NCBI RefSeq assembly: GCF_900104305.1
Contig: NZ_FNJC01000001.1
Span: 310,001 to 374,000, forward strand
Source: Filomicrobium insigne
Lineage (GTDB): Bacteria > Pseudomonadota > Alphaproteobacteria > Rhizobiales > Hyphomicrobiaceae
DNA length: 64,000 nucleotides
Reading direction: 5' to 3'
In this document: positions 1-8,319 of the stretch, in pieces
Numbering within the stretch: the first letter of the stretch is position 1
How the letters are laid out: every line of letters starts with the position of its first letter
Translations under genes and position numbers: made by a program
The notes under the pieces: model-generated
Told to the model about the DNA's origin: nothing
Seen by the model: only the letters and a program-made list of their open reading frames with translations
The model's database searches: none

Positions 1-844
1 CGGCCTCGGGGAGATTGCCGCCGCGCATATTGACCTGGATAGATGGGATAATGAGCTTCGGCATCGAGAGGGTCGCGTCCCGCTCGGTCCGCATCTTTAT
101 GAACTCGTCCTCCGTCACGCCATCGCGCACATGGACGTTGTCTCGGCGTTCGGCTGCGACTGTCGTTTCCCAGCGGATTTCCCGGCCGTTCGGCCCGTAA
201 TCATGGCACATGAACAGGCGCATTTCCGGCGGGAGCGCCAGAACCTTCTTAATCGAACGATAGAGTTCGCGTGCGTCGCCACCGGGGAAGTCAGCGCGCG
301 CGGTGCCTCCATCCGGCATGAAGAGCGTGTCGCCCACGAAAGCAGCATCGCCGATGACATGCGTCATACATGCCGGGGTATGGCCAGGGGTATGCATGGC
401 GAACGCCGTCATGGATCCGATTTTGTAAGTGTCACCATCAGTGAACAACCTGTCGAATTGGCTGCCGTCACGCTGGAACTCGGTGCCCTCGTTAAAGACC
501 TTCCCGAAAACGTCCTGCACGACGGTGATCTTCTCACCGATCCCGATTTTGCCGCCGAGTTCCTGCTGCAGATAAGGTGCCGCCGACAGGTGATCGGCAT
601 GGACATGCGTTTCGATTAGCCACTCAACCTTGAGGTTGTGCTCCTTCACGTAAGCAATAATCTCATCGGCGGACTGATGCGACAAGCGCCCCGCCGCGTA
701 GTCGATGTCCATCACTGAATCTATGATGGCGCAAGCATTGGAGGTGGGGTCCTTCACGACATAGCTGATCGTGTTGGTGGCTTCATCAAAGAAGCCCTTC
801 ACCTCCGGTCGGACCGACAAATCAACTGGATAATCCTTAGACAT
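1..844 (-). CDS. MBL-fold persulfide dioxygenase-like hydrolase (3' end cut by window)
   Basis: Metallo-beta-lactamase-fold protein of the ETHE1/Blh group, which oxidises glutathione persulfide to sulfite in sulfide detoxification. The reading frame begins MSKDYPVDLS at 844 with an AAGG-containing ribosome site upstream and stays open to the window edge, so 281 codons are visible and the last few are missing. The iron-binding motif HVHADH lies near residues 80-85 and HTPGHT near 151-156, followed by GDTLF and a late CHDYGP. It starts directly with the hydrolase domain, so the N-terminal DUF442 sulfurtransferase domain of longer Blh proteins is absent. The neighbouring YeeE/YedE genes on the same strand agree with a sulfur role. 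Substrate is inferred; a glyoxalase II-like hydrolase is the alternative. Confidence 0.85.
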   Translation of the reverse strand, partial: MSKDYPVDLSVRPEVKGFFDEATNTISYVVKDPTSNACAIIDSVMDIDYAAGRLSHQSADEIIAYVKEHNLKVEWLIETHVHADHLSAAPYLQQELGGKIGIGEKITVVQDVFGKVFNEGTEFQRDGSQFDRLFTDGDTYKIGSMTAFAMHTPGHTPACMTHVIGDAAFVGDTLFMPDGGTARADFPGGDARELYRSIKKVLALPPEMRLFMCHDYGPNGREIRWETTVAAERRDNVHVRDGVTEDEFIKMRTERDATLSMPKLIIPSIQVNMRGGNLPEA

Positions 845-915
845 CTGTTGGCCTTCCCTTTCAGTTTTATTGTTTCGACACCGATTGGCGGTCTGATTTT
901 TCAAAATCTGTCGCA

Positions 916-932
916 GGAATAGAATATATTCC
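916..932. promoter_or_regulatory. Palindromic operator candidate upstream of the sulfur dioxygenase gene
   Basis: GGAATA (916-921) is repeated in inverted form as TATTCC (927-932), and the centre holds the perfect palindrome GAATATATTC (922-931). It lies about 75 bases upstream of the dioxygenase start codon, a position suited to a repressor. Persulfide-sensing ArsR-type repressors (BigR/SqrR) control such genes in other alphaproteobacteria, but no regulator gene is in view and the match to their sites is not exact. Confidence 0.4.
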
Positions 933-964
933 CTCTAGTCCACGCGCAAACGTGGTTCAGGCCT

Positions 965-1396
965 TTACGCCGGTTGCGATGTGGTGCGTAAACGGCTCAA
1001 CAGCCGGGCAAGCCCCATTCCGCCTACGAGCGCCGCGACAAAGACGAATGGTTCGATGCGTCCCAGGCCCAGGGCAGGAACTACACCACCTGGGCAGTAG
1101 CCGATCAGTCCCCATCCGAGCCCGTAGATTGCCGATCCAAGGAGCAGTTGGGCGTCAACATCTTTCCGGGTTGGGACGAGGAACCGAGGCTCCACCAGGG
1201 GAGTTCCGCGCGCGAACACGAGCCGGTAGCCAATAGCCGTAGTGATCAGCGCAGCCGCCATAACGAGTGCCAAGCTGGGATCCCAAGTCCCTGCGACGTC
1301 GAAGAAGTTCAAAACCTTGGCTGGATTGATCATCCCCGAAACCGTGATTCCCAGGCCGAAAATTACACCGGCGAACAGAGCAGCGATGATTGGCAT
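965..1396 (-). CDS. YeeE/YedE family half-transporter (PmpB-like)
   Basis: Small inner-membrane protein of 143 residues in the YeeE/YedE family, which moves thiosulfate or other sulfur compounds. It has hydrophobic helices at about 3-25, 40-60, 88-107 and 115-135, and the family-type segment GLGWGLIGYCPGGV carrying a cysteine in a glycine-rich loop. At this length it is half of a full YeeE, and it is the second gene of a pair, starting 3 bases after the preceding stop. The two halves probably assemble into one transporter. It is transcribed toward the dioxygenase gene. The transported species is inferred from the family and neighbours. Confidence 0.8.
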   Translation of the reverse strand: MPIIAALFAGVIFGLGITVSGMINPAKVLNFFDVAGTWDPSLALVMAAALITTAIGYRLVFARGTPLVEPRFLVPTRKDVDAQLLLGSAIYGLGWGLIGYCPGGVVPALGLGRIEPFVFVAALVGGMGLARLLSRLRTTSQPA

Positions 1397-1399
1397 GGC

Positions 1400-1828
1400 T
1401 TAGGCTCCCACAACATGCCGGGTGACGAAAACCGTGACGAGAGCTACGGCCATGAACGTTGCCGTGGCGACGATCGAACGCGGTGAGACCCGTGCGATCC
1501 CGCAGACGCCATGGCCGCTCGCACAACCGGCGCCGAAGGTAACGCCCACGCCAACGATGAGTCCCGCCACCACGGTCTTGAGCAGATCTGACGACAGCGT
1601 GACGTCCGGGAGATGTCCCATGAAAACCGCATAAAGCGACGGCGCGACAATCATCCCGATCAGAAAGGCGGCGCGCCACGACCAGTCCGAAAACGATTGA
1701 GGAAACGCCGCTCCCGACACGATGCCGGAAATGCCGGCGATACGTCCGAGAAACCACATGAGCATCGTTGCGCCTAGGCCAATTAGGGTTCCGCCTATCA
1801 AGGCCGAAACGGGCGTAAATTCCGTCAT
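1400..1828 (-). CDS. YeeE/YedE family half-transporter (PmpA-like)
   Basis: Inner-membrane protein of about 142 residues, the first half of a split YeeE/YedE sulfur transporter. The diagnostic motif [12 protein letters not shown], with two cysteines, sits around residues 101-112 between membrane helices; the cysteines of this motif are thought to pass the sulfur compound through the membrane. I chose the ATG at 1828; a TTG nine bases upstream (1837), nearer an AAGGGG sequence, is the alternative. The downstream partner follows after 3 bases, so the two are co-transcribed and probably translationally linked. Confidence 0.82.
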   Translation of the reverse strand: MTEFTPVSALIGGTLIGLGATMLMWFLGRIAGISGIVSGAAFPQSFSDWSWRAAFLIGMIVAPSLYAVFMGHLPDVTLSSDLLKTVVAGLIVGVGVTFGAGCASGHGVCGIARVSPRSIVATATFMAVALVTVFVTRHVVGA

Positions 1829-1851
1829 TACTATCAAAGCCCCTTTATCAT

Positions 1852-1876
1852 CTGACAGCCTTCAATCGTCTGTCAG
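1852..1876. promoter_or_regulatory. Inverted repeat upstream of the YeeE/YedE pair
   Basis: CTGACAG (1852-1858) and its exact inverse CTGTCAG (1870-1876) are separated by 11 bases, about 25-50 bases before the first transporter start codon. The position and centre-to-centre spacing of 18 bases fit a dimeric repressor site. No known binding consensus was recognised. Confidence 0.35.
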
Positions 1877-2038
1877 CATAACCGCTCGGCCCGGTGATCG
1901 GTTCGACATCAGCAACGCCAAGCGCTATTTATATTCGTTTCTTTGAATGTATTTTCAAGGGGCCGCGAGATAGATCTCGTGCCTATCCCAAGAAAGTTAT
2001 GGGATTGCCGCACTTTAAGGGCCGGACGGGGCGCTGCC

Positions 2039-3502
2039 CTAGAATGCGTTCCGGTAAGCCCGCGGGGATATAACGGTCCGAACGAGAATGTACACGTCAA
2101 ACGCGATCGACCAATTCTCGATATAGTAGAGGTCATGAACGACACGATTTTTCATGTCGTTCTCCGTCTCCGTCAGCCCCCTGAACCCATTCACCTGAGC
2201 CCATCCGGTGATGCCGGGTTTAACATTTAGGCGCTGCCCGTACCGTTGAATGCGCTCTTCAAAATGGCGGTCGTGAGCCACAGCATGGGGACGTGGCCCG
2301 ACCAGAGACATGTCGCCGAGCAGCACATTGATCAGCTGGGGCAGCTCATCCAGGTTCAACTTGCGCAGATACCGTCCGATCCGCGTGACGCGGCTGTCGT
2401 TGCGTTGCGCCTGGACGACGGTGTCGCCGTCATCCAACGCTGTCATGGTACGGAATTTCCAGATCAGGAATTCCTTGTGATTGTAGCCGCGACGATGCTG
2501 CCGAAAAAAAACGGGGCCGGGTGAATCCCGCTTTATCGCGAGCGCGATGATCGCGAAAACTGGGAGCAACAGGATCAATGCCAATCCTGCCACCACGACA
2601 TCGAAGCTTCGCTTGAGTAACGCCTGATAGGGCTGAAGCGGAGGATTGGACAAAGCAAAGGTTGCCGCCCGGCCGTAGTGCATCGAGCGTGACCGGAGAA
2701 GACGCGCCATCGGTGCCGGCGCTGCAAGCTGCACGGCAACAGGAAGTTCGATAAACCGCTCGGAAATGCGATCGACAAGTTCGATACGCGTCCAATCGAC
2801 CAAGATAATCACATCCTCTATGGCACGCTCACGCGCGGTACGGATAGCTTGCGTCAGCGTCGCGGCAAGATCCTGATCTCCGGATATGCAGTTGTCGATA
2901 TTCACACATGACGTAATGGAGACGCTGGTCCCGCTGCCGTTAATCTGGCGCATAAAGGCTCGTATCGGCTCGTCCTCGCCAATTAACATCAAACGCCTGC
3001 GCCCAACGCGTCCCTGGCGGATAGCCTGACGCACTGCGTACGACGTGAAGCTCGTCACCATCGGCAAAACCATTAATCCCGTTAAGTAGAACAGGATCAA
3101 CCAGCCGCGGGAATAGATCGTCGTTGTTTTCGTGAGAAAACAAAGCACAACGAGCGAAATGAAAGCGTAGTTCCAGGTGAGAAAAACATCCTTCGGACGG
3201 CGAGCACCTTCAATTAATGCGTGTAGCCGGTAATCTCCGCGAAAGATGAATGGCAGCGTGACGATAAGCGCTATGAAGAGCCCGACGGCGGTTGCGTCCA
3301 GCTGTCTGCCCCACGTCCCGTAAACCGTGCTGTGATAGATGAGGTCGGTTGTGATCGACGTCGCGAGGATCGCGAGGATCTCAACCGCGCAGGCTAGCGT
3401 ACCGACAGCCAGCCCGGAGAGGCCGCTGCGTGGCTCTGCACAATCGTCTGTATCAGGAGTGCTTTCAAAGCCTTCCTGGTTCACAGAAGCGTGAATGTTC
3501 AT
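2039..3502 (-). CDS. Undecaprenyl-phosphate sugar phosphotransferase (WcaJ/ExoY family)
   Basis: Polyprenyl glycosylphosphotransferase of 487 residues that starts a polysaccharide repeat unit by moving a sugar-1-phosphate from a nucleotide sugar onto undecaprenyl phosphate in the inner membrane. The N-terminal part has four hydrophobic helices (about 30-55, 70-88, 110-125 and 133-150) and a Rossmann-like middle region (about 168-260). The catalytic domain begins at KRSFD (297-301), with WKFRTM (348-353), LDELPQ (384-389) and VGPRP (401-405). The full five-helix architecture is that of WcaJ rather than short ExoY. It is divergent from the co-polymerase gene and has its own sigma-54-like promoter. 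The sugar is probably glucose or galactose, which motifs alone do not settle. Confidence 0.93.
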   Translation of the reverse strand: MNIHASVNQEGFESTPDTDDCAEPRSGLSGLAVGTLACAVEILAILATSITTDLIYHSTVYGTWGRQLDATAVGLFIALIVTLPFIFRGDYRLHALIEGARRPKDVFLTWNYAFISLVVLCFLTKTTTIYSRGWLILFYLTGLMVLPMVTSFTSYAVRQAIRQGRVGRRRLMLIGEDEPIRAFMRQINGSGTSVSITSCVNIDNCISGDQDLAATLTQAIRTARERAIEDVIILVDWTRIELVDRISERFIELPVAVQLAAPAPMARLLRSRSMHYGRAATFALSNPPLQPYQALLKRSFDVVVAGLALILLLPVFAIIALAIKRDSPGPVFFRQHRRGYNHKEFLIWKFRTMTALDDGDTVVQAQRNDSRVTRIGRYLRKLNLDELPQLINVLLGDMSLVGPRPHAVAHDRHFEERIQRYGQRLNVKPGITGWAQVNGFRGLTETENDMKNRVVHDLYYIENWSIAFDVYILVRTVISPRAYRNAF

Positions 3503-3553
3503 CTGTAATTCCCGCTACGCTAACACTGCGGTGCAACACCTGAACGACCAACA

Positions 3554-3569
3554 CGCAAACATCGCGCCA
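3554..3569 (-). promoter_or_regulatory. Sigma-54-like promoter for the initiating transferase
   Basis: Read on the minus strand the site is TGGCGCG-ATGT-TTGCG. The consensus is TGGCACG-N4-TTGCW; the essential GG (-24) and GC (-12) are present at the required 10-base spacing, with two departures at tolerated positions. It would start transcription about 40 bases before the start codon at 3502. Confidence 0.5.
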
Positions 3570-3801
3570 ACTCCCCGCGTGCTGATTTTCAGCAGCGGTT
3601 CGCGATTGTCTTGTCAAGTTCGAGGGCCACACACACAGTGCTGAATAACACGTTACGGAATTTGATCAATTGCGACATTCCGTTTTTCTATTTTCACTTT
3701 AGAAACTTACGTTAATTTGCTCATATTTTGTGCTGTCATTGAAATGACGTCTCCACTTGGAGTTGAACAGCCTCATGTGTTCCAGAATTCCGTGCATTTG
3801 C

Positions 3802-3817
3802 TGGCACGGTGATTGCT
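3802..3817 (+). promoter_or_regulatory. Sigma-54 promoter for the polysaccharide co-polymerase operon
   Basis: TGGCACG-GTGA-TTGCT at 3802-3817 is an exact match to the RpoN consensus TGGCACG-N4-TTGCW, including GG/GC spacing. Transcription would begin near 3828, leaving a leader of about 90 bases before the ATG at 3921. Such an exact match in an intergenic position in the right orientation is unlikely by chance. RpoN promoters are silent without an enhancer-binding activator, so the operon is probably switched on by a specific signal. Confidence 0.72.
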
Positions 3818-3920
3818 TCATCAGATCTGACAATCGCGTAGCAGAACAACTGTGAGCGGCTGGGCCGTTGCCAAGTGCCGCCATCATTGGGATGGCAGCA
3901 GCGGCACTCTTGGTGAGCAA

Positions 3921-6116
3921 ATGCGTCAGAATGAGACACGGATCTGGGATGTCGTCGTCCGCGACCCTCAAGCGGGACATAGACCGTCGAATGTAAACGC
4001 TGCGGGACCGGCAGAGTCTTTTATGAAGCTCGACCCACGCGAGTTCGTCGGTCTTGCAAAACGGCATTGGCGCATGATTGGGATGACGACGATCGGCACA
4101 GCCGTCGTCGTCACCGCCATAGCGTTGGCTCTTCCTAAATATTATGAAGCCTCGACGCGGATGCTCATCGACCCGCGGGGCCTCGACGTCATTGATAAAG
4201 GTGTTACGCCTGGTCCGGCTACGGTAGAACAGGGGTCTGCGCTCGTTGAAAGCGAGGTTCATTTTCTCAGTTCTGACAGTGTCTTATCCAAAGTCATTGC
4301 CAAGCACAATTTGGTTGACGACCCTGAATTCAATGGGACGGATGGGGGGCCATTGTCCTTCATCACCGATAGCATCGCCACCGTTCGTGCTGGCGTCGAA
4401 TCTGCTCTCGGTATGGAGGCTCGCAATCCACCTGCGGAACTGATTACGCTGCAGAGCCTGCGTGAATCGATCTTCGCCATGCGGGAACCAACCAGCTACA
4501 CCGTCGATATCGGCATCGCGACCAAGAGCCCGCAAAAGTCGGCCGATATCGCCAATTGGATCACCGAGGAATACCTCACGACTCGTCTTAGCACGCGGGC
4601 GACCGCGACGGCACGGGCTGGGCAATCCCTCGTCGGGCGGCTCGATGAATTGCGCAATGATGTGGAAGTTGCCGAAAGCAAAGTCGAAGACTTCAAACGC
4701 GCGTACGACATTTTCACCGCTTCCGGTCAGCTCGTTACCGAACAGCAGCTCAGTGAGCTCAATACACAATTAGGAAACGCGCGTGCGGAAACGCTGCGCG
4801 CCCGATCCCGGCTTGAGCAAATCCGCTCTCTCGCATCTGCGGGCCTCGGACCGGACGCAACATTAGAAGCTCTAAGCTCAGAGAATATCCGGCGACTGAG
4901 AGAGCACTATGCGACGGTCCGTCAACGCCAAGCCGCGCTCGGCAGCCAACTGCTTCCGTCGCACCCGGCCATGCGGCAAGTCAGTCAAGAGGTGGCTATC
5001 GCCAAGCGGCAGCTTGATGACGAATTAAAACGTATCGAGCAGACGGCGCAGCTTGACCTTGATCGCGCCATGGGCAACGAGCGCAAGCTGGAAATCAAGT
5101 TGGCTGAGGCCAAAAAGATCTCGTCAGAAACTAATGATCGTCTCGTAAAGTTGCGCGAGTTGGAACGGGAAGCCGAGGCACGTCGCTCAGTCTACTCCGC
5201 ATTCCTCTTGCGCTCGCGTGAGCTGTCTGAACAGCAGCGCGTCGACTCGTCCATGGTGACGGTCATCTCTCCAGCCGTGCCGCCGCGCCGCCACAAGGGG
5301 CTACCGCTTGCACTGGTCGGCATAGCTGGTCTTCTCACCGGCCTTGGGTTGGGCGTCGGTGCCGCGCTGTGGCGCGATATTGCGGATAAGAAGCTGCGCA
5401 GCGACACGCAGCTCGCAACCTTATCGGACGGCTGGACCGTTGCGCCATTACCCAACGCAGCCGGAGTGTTTCCGCAGGATGGTCAAACGGCTTCAACCAA
5501 TGACGATGACGGAGGCCCGGATGCGGCTTCGCGCTTGCGCGATTTTGCGAGCGAGATCCGATTTGCCATCGGGCCACATCGTGGTGCTGCTGTACTCGTT
5601 ACGTCCGCAGATGCGGATAAAGACGCCGGTCTTACGAAATCCGCGTTCGCGGCTAATCTGGCTGTCGCTGCCGCAGAGGATGGCGATCGCGTCCTGCTCA
5701 TCGACGCCAACCCTGATACTGCCTTGCTCAGCCGAAGGCTTCAGCTCGCCGATCGGAACGGGCTCATCGAGGTAGCCGAGGGCGATCTGGCGCTTGGAAA
5801 GGCTATCAACGCGAACGCTATCGGCTCGGTCAGTGTGTTGGCTCTGGGCAAACGACCACAAGGCCTGGGCGTTGCATTGGACCCGGAAGCAATTCGTAAG
5901 GTCATTGTGGCCGCGGAAGACGACTTCGATCTCATCGTTCTGGACGGCGGCATCCTGATGCGCGAGCGGTCCTTGCGGGGCCTCGTTTCACTGGCTTCGC
6001 AGATCGTTGTCGTCGCCCGGGAAGGTCAGTCCGACAAACCCCAACTTCGGAGCGCATTTCAGGCCTTGCATAAGTGGCATGTTGAAAAAGGGCGAGCCGT
6101 GATCGTGGCAGCCTAA
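3921..6116 (+). CDS. Polysaccharide co-polymerase (Wzc/GumC-like) with a degenerate kinase domain
   Basis: Inner-membrane chain-length and export protein of about 731 residues. The Wzz domain begins near residue 37 with a helix (about 52-73) followed by YEASTRMLIDP. Long coiled coils of the periplasmic domain follow, and a second helix near 455-480 precedes the cytoplasmic domain. That domain keeps the Walker A'-like VLLIDAN and Walker B-like FDLIVLDGG, but the Walker A loop reads as a stretched DADKDAGLTKS rather than GEGKS, and the tail has no tyrosine cluster, so it may not act as a tyrosine kinase. I chose ATG 3921 because GGTGAG precedes it; an in-frame GTG at 3852 is the alternative. 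It is first in the sigma-54-driven operon. Confidence 0.88.
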   Translation: MRQNETRIWDVVVRDPQAGHRPSNVNAAGPAESFMKLDPREFVGLAKRHWRMIGMTTIGTAVVVTAIALALPKYYEASTRMLIDPRGLDVIDKGVTPGPATVEQGSALVESEVHFLSSDSVLSKVIAKHNLVDDPEFNGTDGGPLSFITDSIATVRAGVESALGMEARNPPAELITLQSLRESIFAMREPTSYTVDIGIATKSPQKSADIANWITEEYLTTRLSTRATATARAGQSLVGRLDELRNDVEVAESKVEDFKRAYDIFTASGQLVTEQQLSELNTQLGNARAETLRARSRLEQIRSLASAGLGPDATLEALSSENIRRLREHYATVRQRQAALGSQLLPSHPAMRQVSQEVAIAKRQLDDELKRIEQTAQLDLDRAMGNERKLEIKLAEAKKISSETNDRLVKLRELEREAEARRSVYSAFLLRSRELSEQQRVDSSMVTVISPAVPPRRHKGLPLALVGIAGLLTGLGLGVGAALWRDIADKKLRSDTQLATLSDGWTVAPLPNAAGVFPQDGQTASTNDDDGGPDAASRLRDFASEIRFAIGPHRGAAVLVTSADADKDAGLTKSAFAANLAVAAAEDGDRVLLIDANPDTALLSRRLQLADRNGLIEVAEGDLALGKAINANAIGSVSVLALGKRPQGLGVALDPEAIRKVIVAAEDDFDLIVLDGGILMRERSLRGLVSLASQIVVVAREGQSDKPQLRSAFQALHKWHVEKGRAVIVAA

Positions 6117-6152
6117 GTCCGCGTCGAAACTTTGGATCCAAGAACACCTTCG

Positions 6153-7295
6153 ATGGCCAGCGTCTATCCCACCTCAGTTCACCGCAGCGAGCCGGTTCTC
6201 ACCGGCTTGCTGATCGGCGTCTACCTGATCGGATATATTGGGATCTCGACTGTCGATCAGCTCACTTCGCTGCGGTACGTGATGTACCTCGTTCCCGCGA
6301 TTCTGCTCGTCTCACCGCTCGTTTCTCACAACACGAGATTGCAACCTAACATCCTCGCGCTGCTGCTCTTCTATTTGGCGCTTGGCGGCATCGGTTGGAT
6401 GGTGTCACCCGGGCTGTCGGATTTCTTCCTGCGGGATTACATCATCATCAGCGGTGTGCTTGTTTGCTACGCGATTGTTCCCTACGTGCGGGAACAGCAT
6501 ATCCGCTTCATCTTCTATGTCTCGCTGGTGCTTTTTGCGTTTCGCTACGCCACCATCGACCACGGCGGGTTCAGCTTGCACTTTCTACGGTCGGCCTCCC
6601 TGTCTCAATCGTTCGACAGCAATGAAGGGCTGATTGGCGCGATCTACGTCATCTTCTTTTTCGCCATCGGCGCGCGGATTGAGACCGTGCTGGCTTTTGC
6701 CATGTGCCTTCTCGGGGGAAAGCGCATTGGACTTGCGGCAATGCTCGTTGGCGTTCTCACGATCTGGTTCTTACTGAGAGCACCGAGTTTGAACCGACCA
6801 AAGGCACGGTTCGTCATCTTATTGCTTGCATTTGCAGGATTGAATGTGTTGTCCGTTTATCTGGTTTGGATTGTGGAGACAGTATTTCGAGCCGCGCACA
6901 TTACGGTGCCCATCGAAGAGTTCATGGCCGGCCGCTACAAGATTTCTTCTGCGATCTATCATGAGATGTCTGCCCGTCCGATCCTGATGTCTCTGTTCGG
7001 CTCAGGCGCGGGTAGTGCCGATACGATCACGGTTCAGGTCACGGCGGGCGGTGTGCCGCTCACCCACAATGACTGGCTCAAAATCCTGGTCGACTACGGA
7101 TCGATCGGCTCGATCGTGCTGACCATTGGCTTGGCCGCAATCTTCGCCACGTCAGCATTAGCCGCTGGATTAGGACTCGCCACCGCTGTGCTGATGATGA
7201 CCGATAACGTCATGATCTATCTGTTCTATCAGATACCGGTCGCACTTATGATTGCGTTCGCGCTCTCTTGGCGGCCATCGCGCGCTTACGGGTAA
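6153..7295 (+). CDS. Polytopic membrane protein, probable polysaccharide polymerase (Wzy/O-antigen ligase-like)
   Basis: Inner-membrane protein of about 380 residues with roughly ten hydrophobic helices and a larger polar loop near residues 250-305 (GRYKISSAIYHEMSARP...HNDWLKILVDYG). Position, size and the late loop containing a conserved-looking HNDWL fit Wzy-type polymerases and O-antigen ligases, which join repeat units in the periplasm. Sequence conservation in this family is poor, so the call rests on topology and context: it follows the co-polymerase by about 36 bases in the same operon. The ATG at 6153 is preferred over a TTG at 6132. Confidence 0.7.
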   Translation: MASVYPTSVHRSEPVLTGLLIGVYLIGYIGISTVDQLTSLRYVMYLVPAILLVSPLVSHNTRLQPNILALLLFYLALGGIGWMVSPGLSDFFLRDYIIISGVLVCYAIVPYVREQHIRFIFYVSLVLFAFRYATIDHGGFSLHFLRSASLSQSFDSNEGLIGAIYVIFFFAIGARIETVLAFAMCLLGGKRIGLAAMLVGVLTIWFLLRAPSLNRPKARFVILLLAFAGLNVLSVYLVWIVETVFRAAHITVPIEEFMAGRYKISSAIYHEMSARPILMSLFGSGAGSADTITVQVTAGGVPLTHNDWLKILVDYGSIGSIVLTIGLAAIFATSALAAGLGLATAVLMMTDNVMIYLFYQIPVALMIAFALSWRPSRAYG

Positions 7296-7304
7296 GATTG
7301 AGCA

Positions 7305-8120
7305 TCAAGCGCGGGCGCTGCCGCTGATCCACTCGCGGAGACTGGCAAATACGAAACGGGGAGCCTGAAGGAGATATCGCCGCCACAACCGACGCGGTTC
7401 ACTGGCTAGGCGATGCGCCCACTCCAGTCCGGAATTTTGCATCCAGACGGGCGCGCGCTTTACACGATCCGTATGAAAGTCGAAGGCGGCACCAACGCCA
7501 ACGAGGGTCTTGCCTGGAAGGTCTGGACGATGCTTCAGCATCCAGGCTTCCTGCTTGGGGCATCCCAAACCGATCCAGACGATATCAGGGGCGGCATCAT
7601 TGAGACGTTGCAGGGCAGCTTGCGTTTCGCCGTCCGTCAAAGGCCGGAAGGGTGGGCATTCTGTTCCGACCACTTTCAGTCCTGGGTAACGCGTTCTCAG
7701 CTTTTCGGCGAGCGCCTCCGCGACACCTTCCGCGCCGCCGTAAAAATAGTGCGTCCAACCGGTGGTTAAGGAACGCTCGCAGACAGCGAGCATAAGATCA
7801 GGACCGCACACGCGCTGCGCTTTCGCTGCTCCATAGAGACGTGAGGCCCAGACAACCGGCATGCCATCGGGAACGACCATATCGGCAGCATTGAGCGCCT
7901 CCATATGCGAGGCGGTTTCCTGGGCCCTCATGATGCTATGCACATCACTGGCGCACACGTAGCGGCTTTCCCTTCCAGCGATCCACCTGCCGATGGTATC
8001 CACCGCCTCCGACATCGTCGTTACGGCCACCGGCACACCTAGAATTAATTTGTGCGGCAAAGACTTAGCGGCCACAGCTTGGGGCAGAGGCATGCGTTTG
8101 GACAGCATTCTGAGTTTCAC
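7305..8120 (-). CDS. WecB/TagA/CpsF family glycosyltransferase (GT26)
   Basis: Cytoplasmic glycosyltransferase of 271 residues that adds a second sugar, often N-acetylmannosamine or a uronic acid, to a lipid-linked acceptor. Family signatures include ASDVHSIMRA and the strongly conserved VVPDGMPVVW near 80-90, YFYGGAEGVAE near 125-135, and DIVWIGLGCPKQEAWM near 180-195, then VGVGAAFDFHTDRVKRAPVW. It converges on the polymerase gene (gap 9 bases) and diverges from the flippase. The start at 8120 is GTG; an ATG 12 bases further in is possible, and neither has a clear ribosome site. Confidence 0.9.
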   Translation of the reverse strand: MKLRMLSKRMPLPQAVAAKSLPHKLILGVPVAVTTMSEAVDTIGRWIAGRESRYVCASDVHSIMRAQETASHMEALNAADMVVPDGMPVVWASRLYGAAKAQRVCGPDLMLAVCERSLTTGWTHYFYGGAEGVAEALAEKLRTRYPGLKVVGTECPPFRPLTDGETQAALQRLNDAAPDIVWIGLGCPKQEAWMLKHRPDLPGKTLVGVGAAFDFHTDRVKRAPVWMQNSGLEWAHRLASEPRRLWRRYLLQAPRFVFASLREWISGSARA

Positions 8121-8319
8121 TTACATGTTTCAAGGGTGGCATCGGGATGCGCTCGACCTCGCTCCCCTGAGGTCGGCTCCAAGAAACCAAATCTGAAACG
8201 ATTTGTATCGAATGGTTCGGATCTTGCTTAAGAAGACCTGACGGGGGCCAGCCAGTCTGATCGCTGTCTATTTCGACACACTTCATGGCTCCGGATTCAT
8301 CTGGGCCAGATGCAGGGAC

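Larger units (their letters stand above)
3503..3920. promoter_or_regulatory. Divergent control region of the exopolysaccharide locus
   Basis: This 418-base gap separates the initiating transferase (minus) from the co-polymerase (plus). Its centre, about 3650-3740, is AT-rich compared with the flanking genes. It contains two sigma-54-like elements listed separately, one facing each way and about 230 bases apart. A sigma-54 activator would need an upstream binding site; the AT-rich stretch between the two promoters is where to look, but I saw no clear long palindrome there. Confidence 0.55.

Noticed and set aside
1155-1757. 200-codon minus-strand frame in another phase of the YeeE/YedE genes
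   Set aside because: Arginine-rich shadow; the two half-transporters account for this stretch.
3699-4262. Open frame of 187 codons on the minus strand
   Set aside because: It overlaps the promoter region and start of the co-polymerase in antisense and has no domain or ribosome site.
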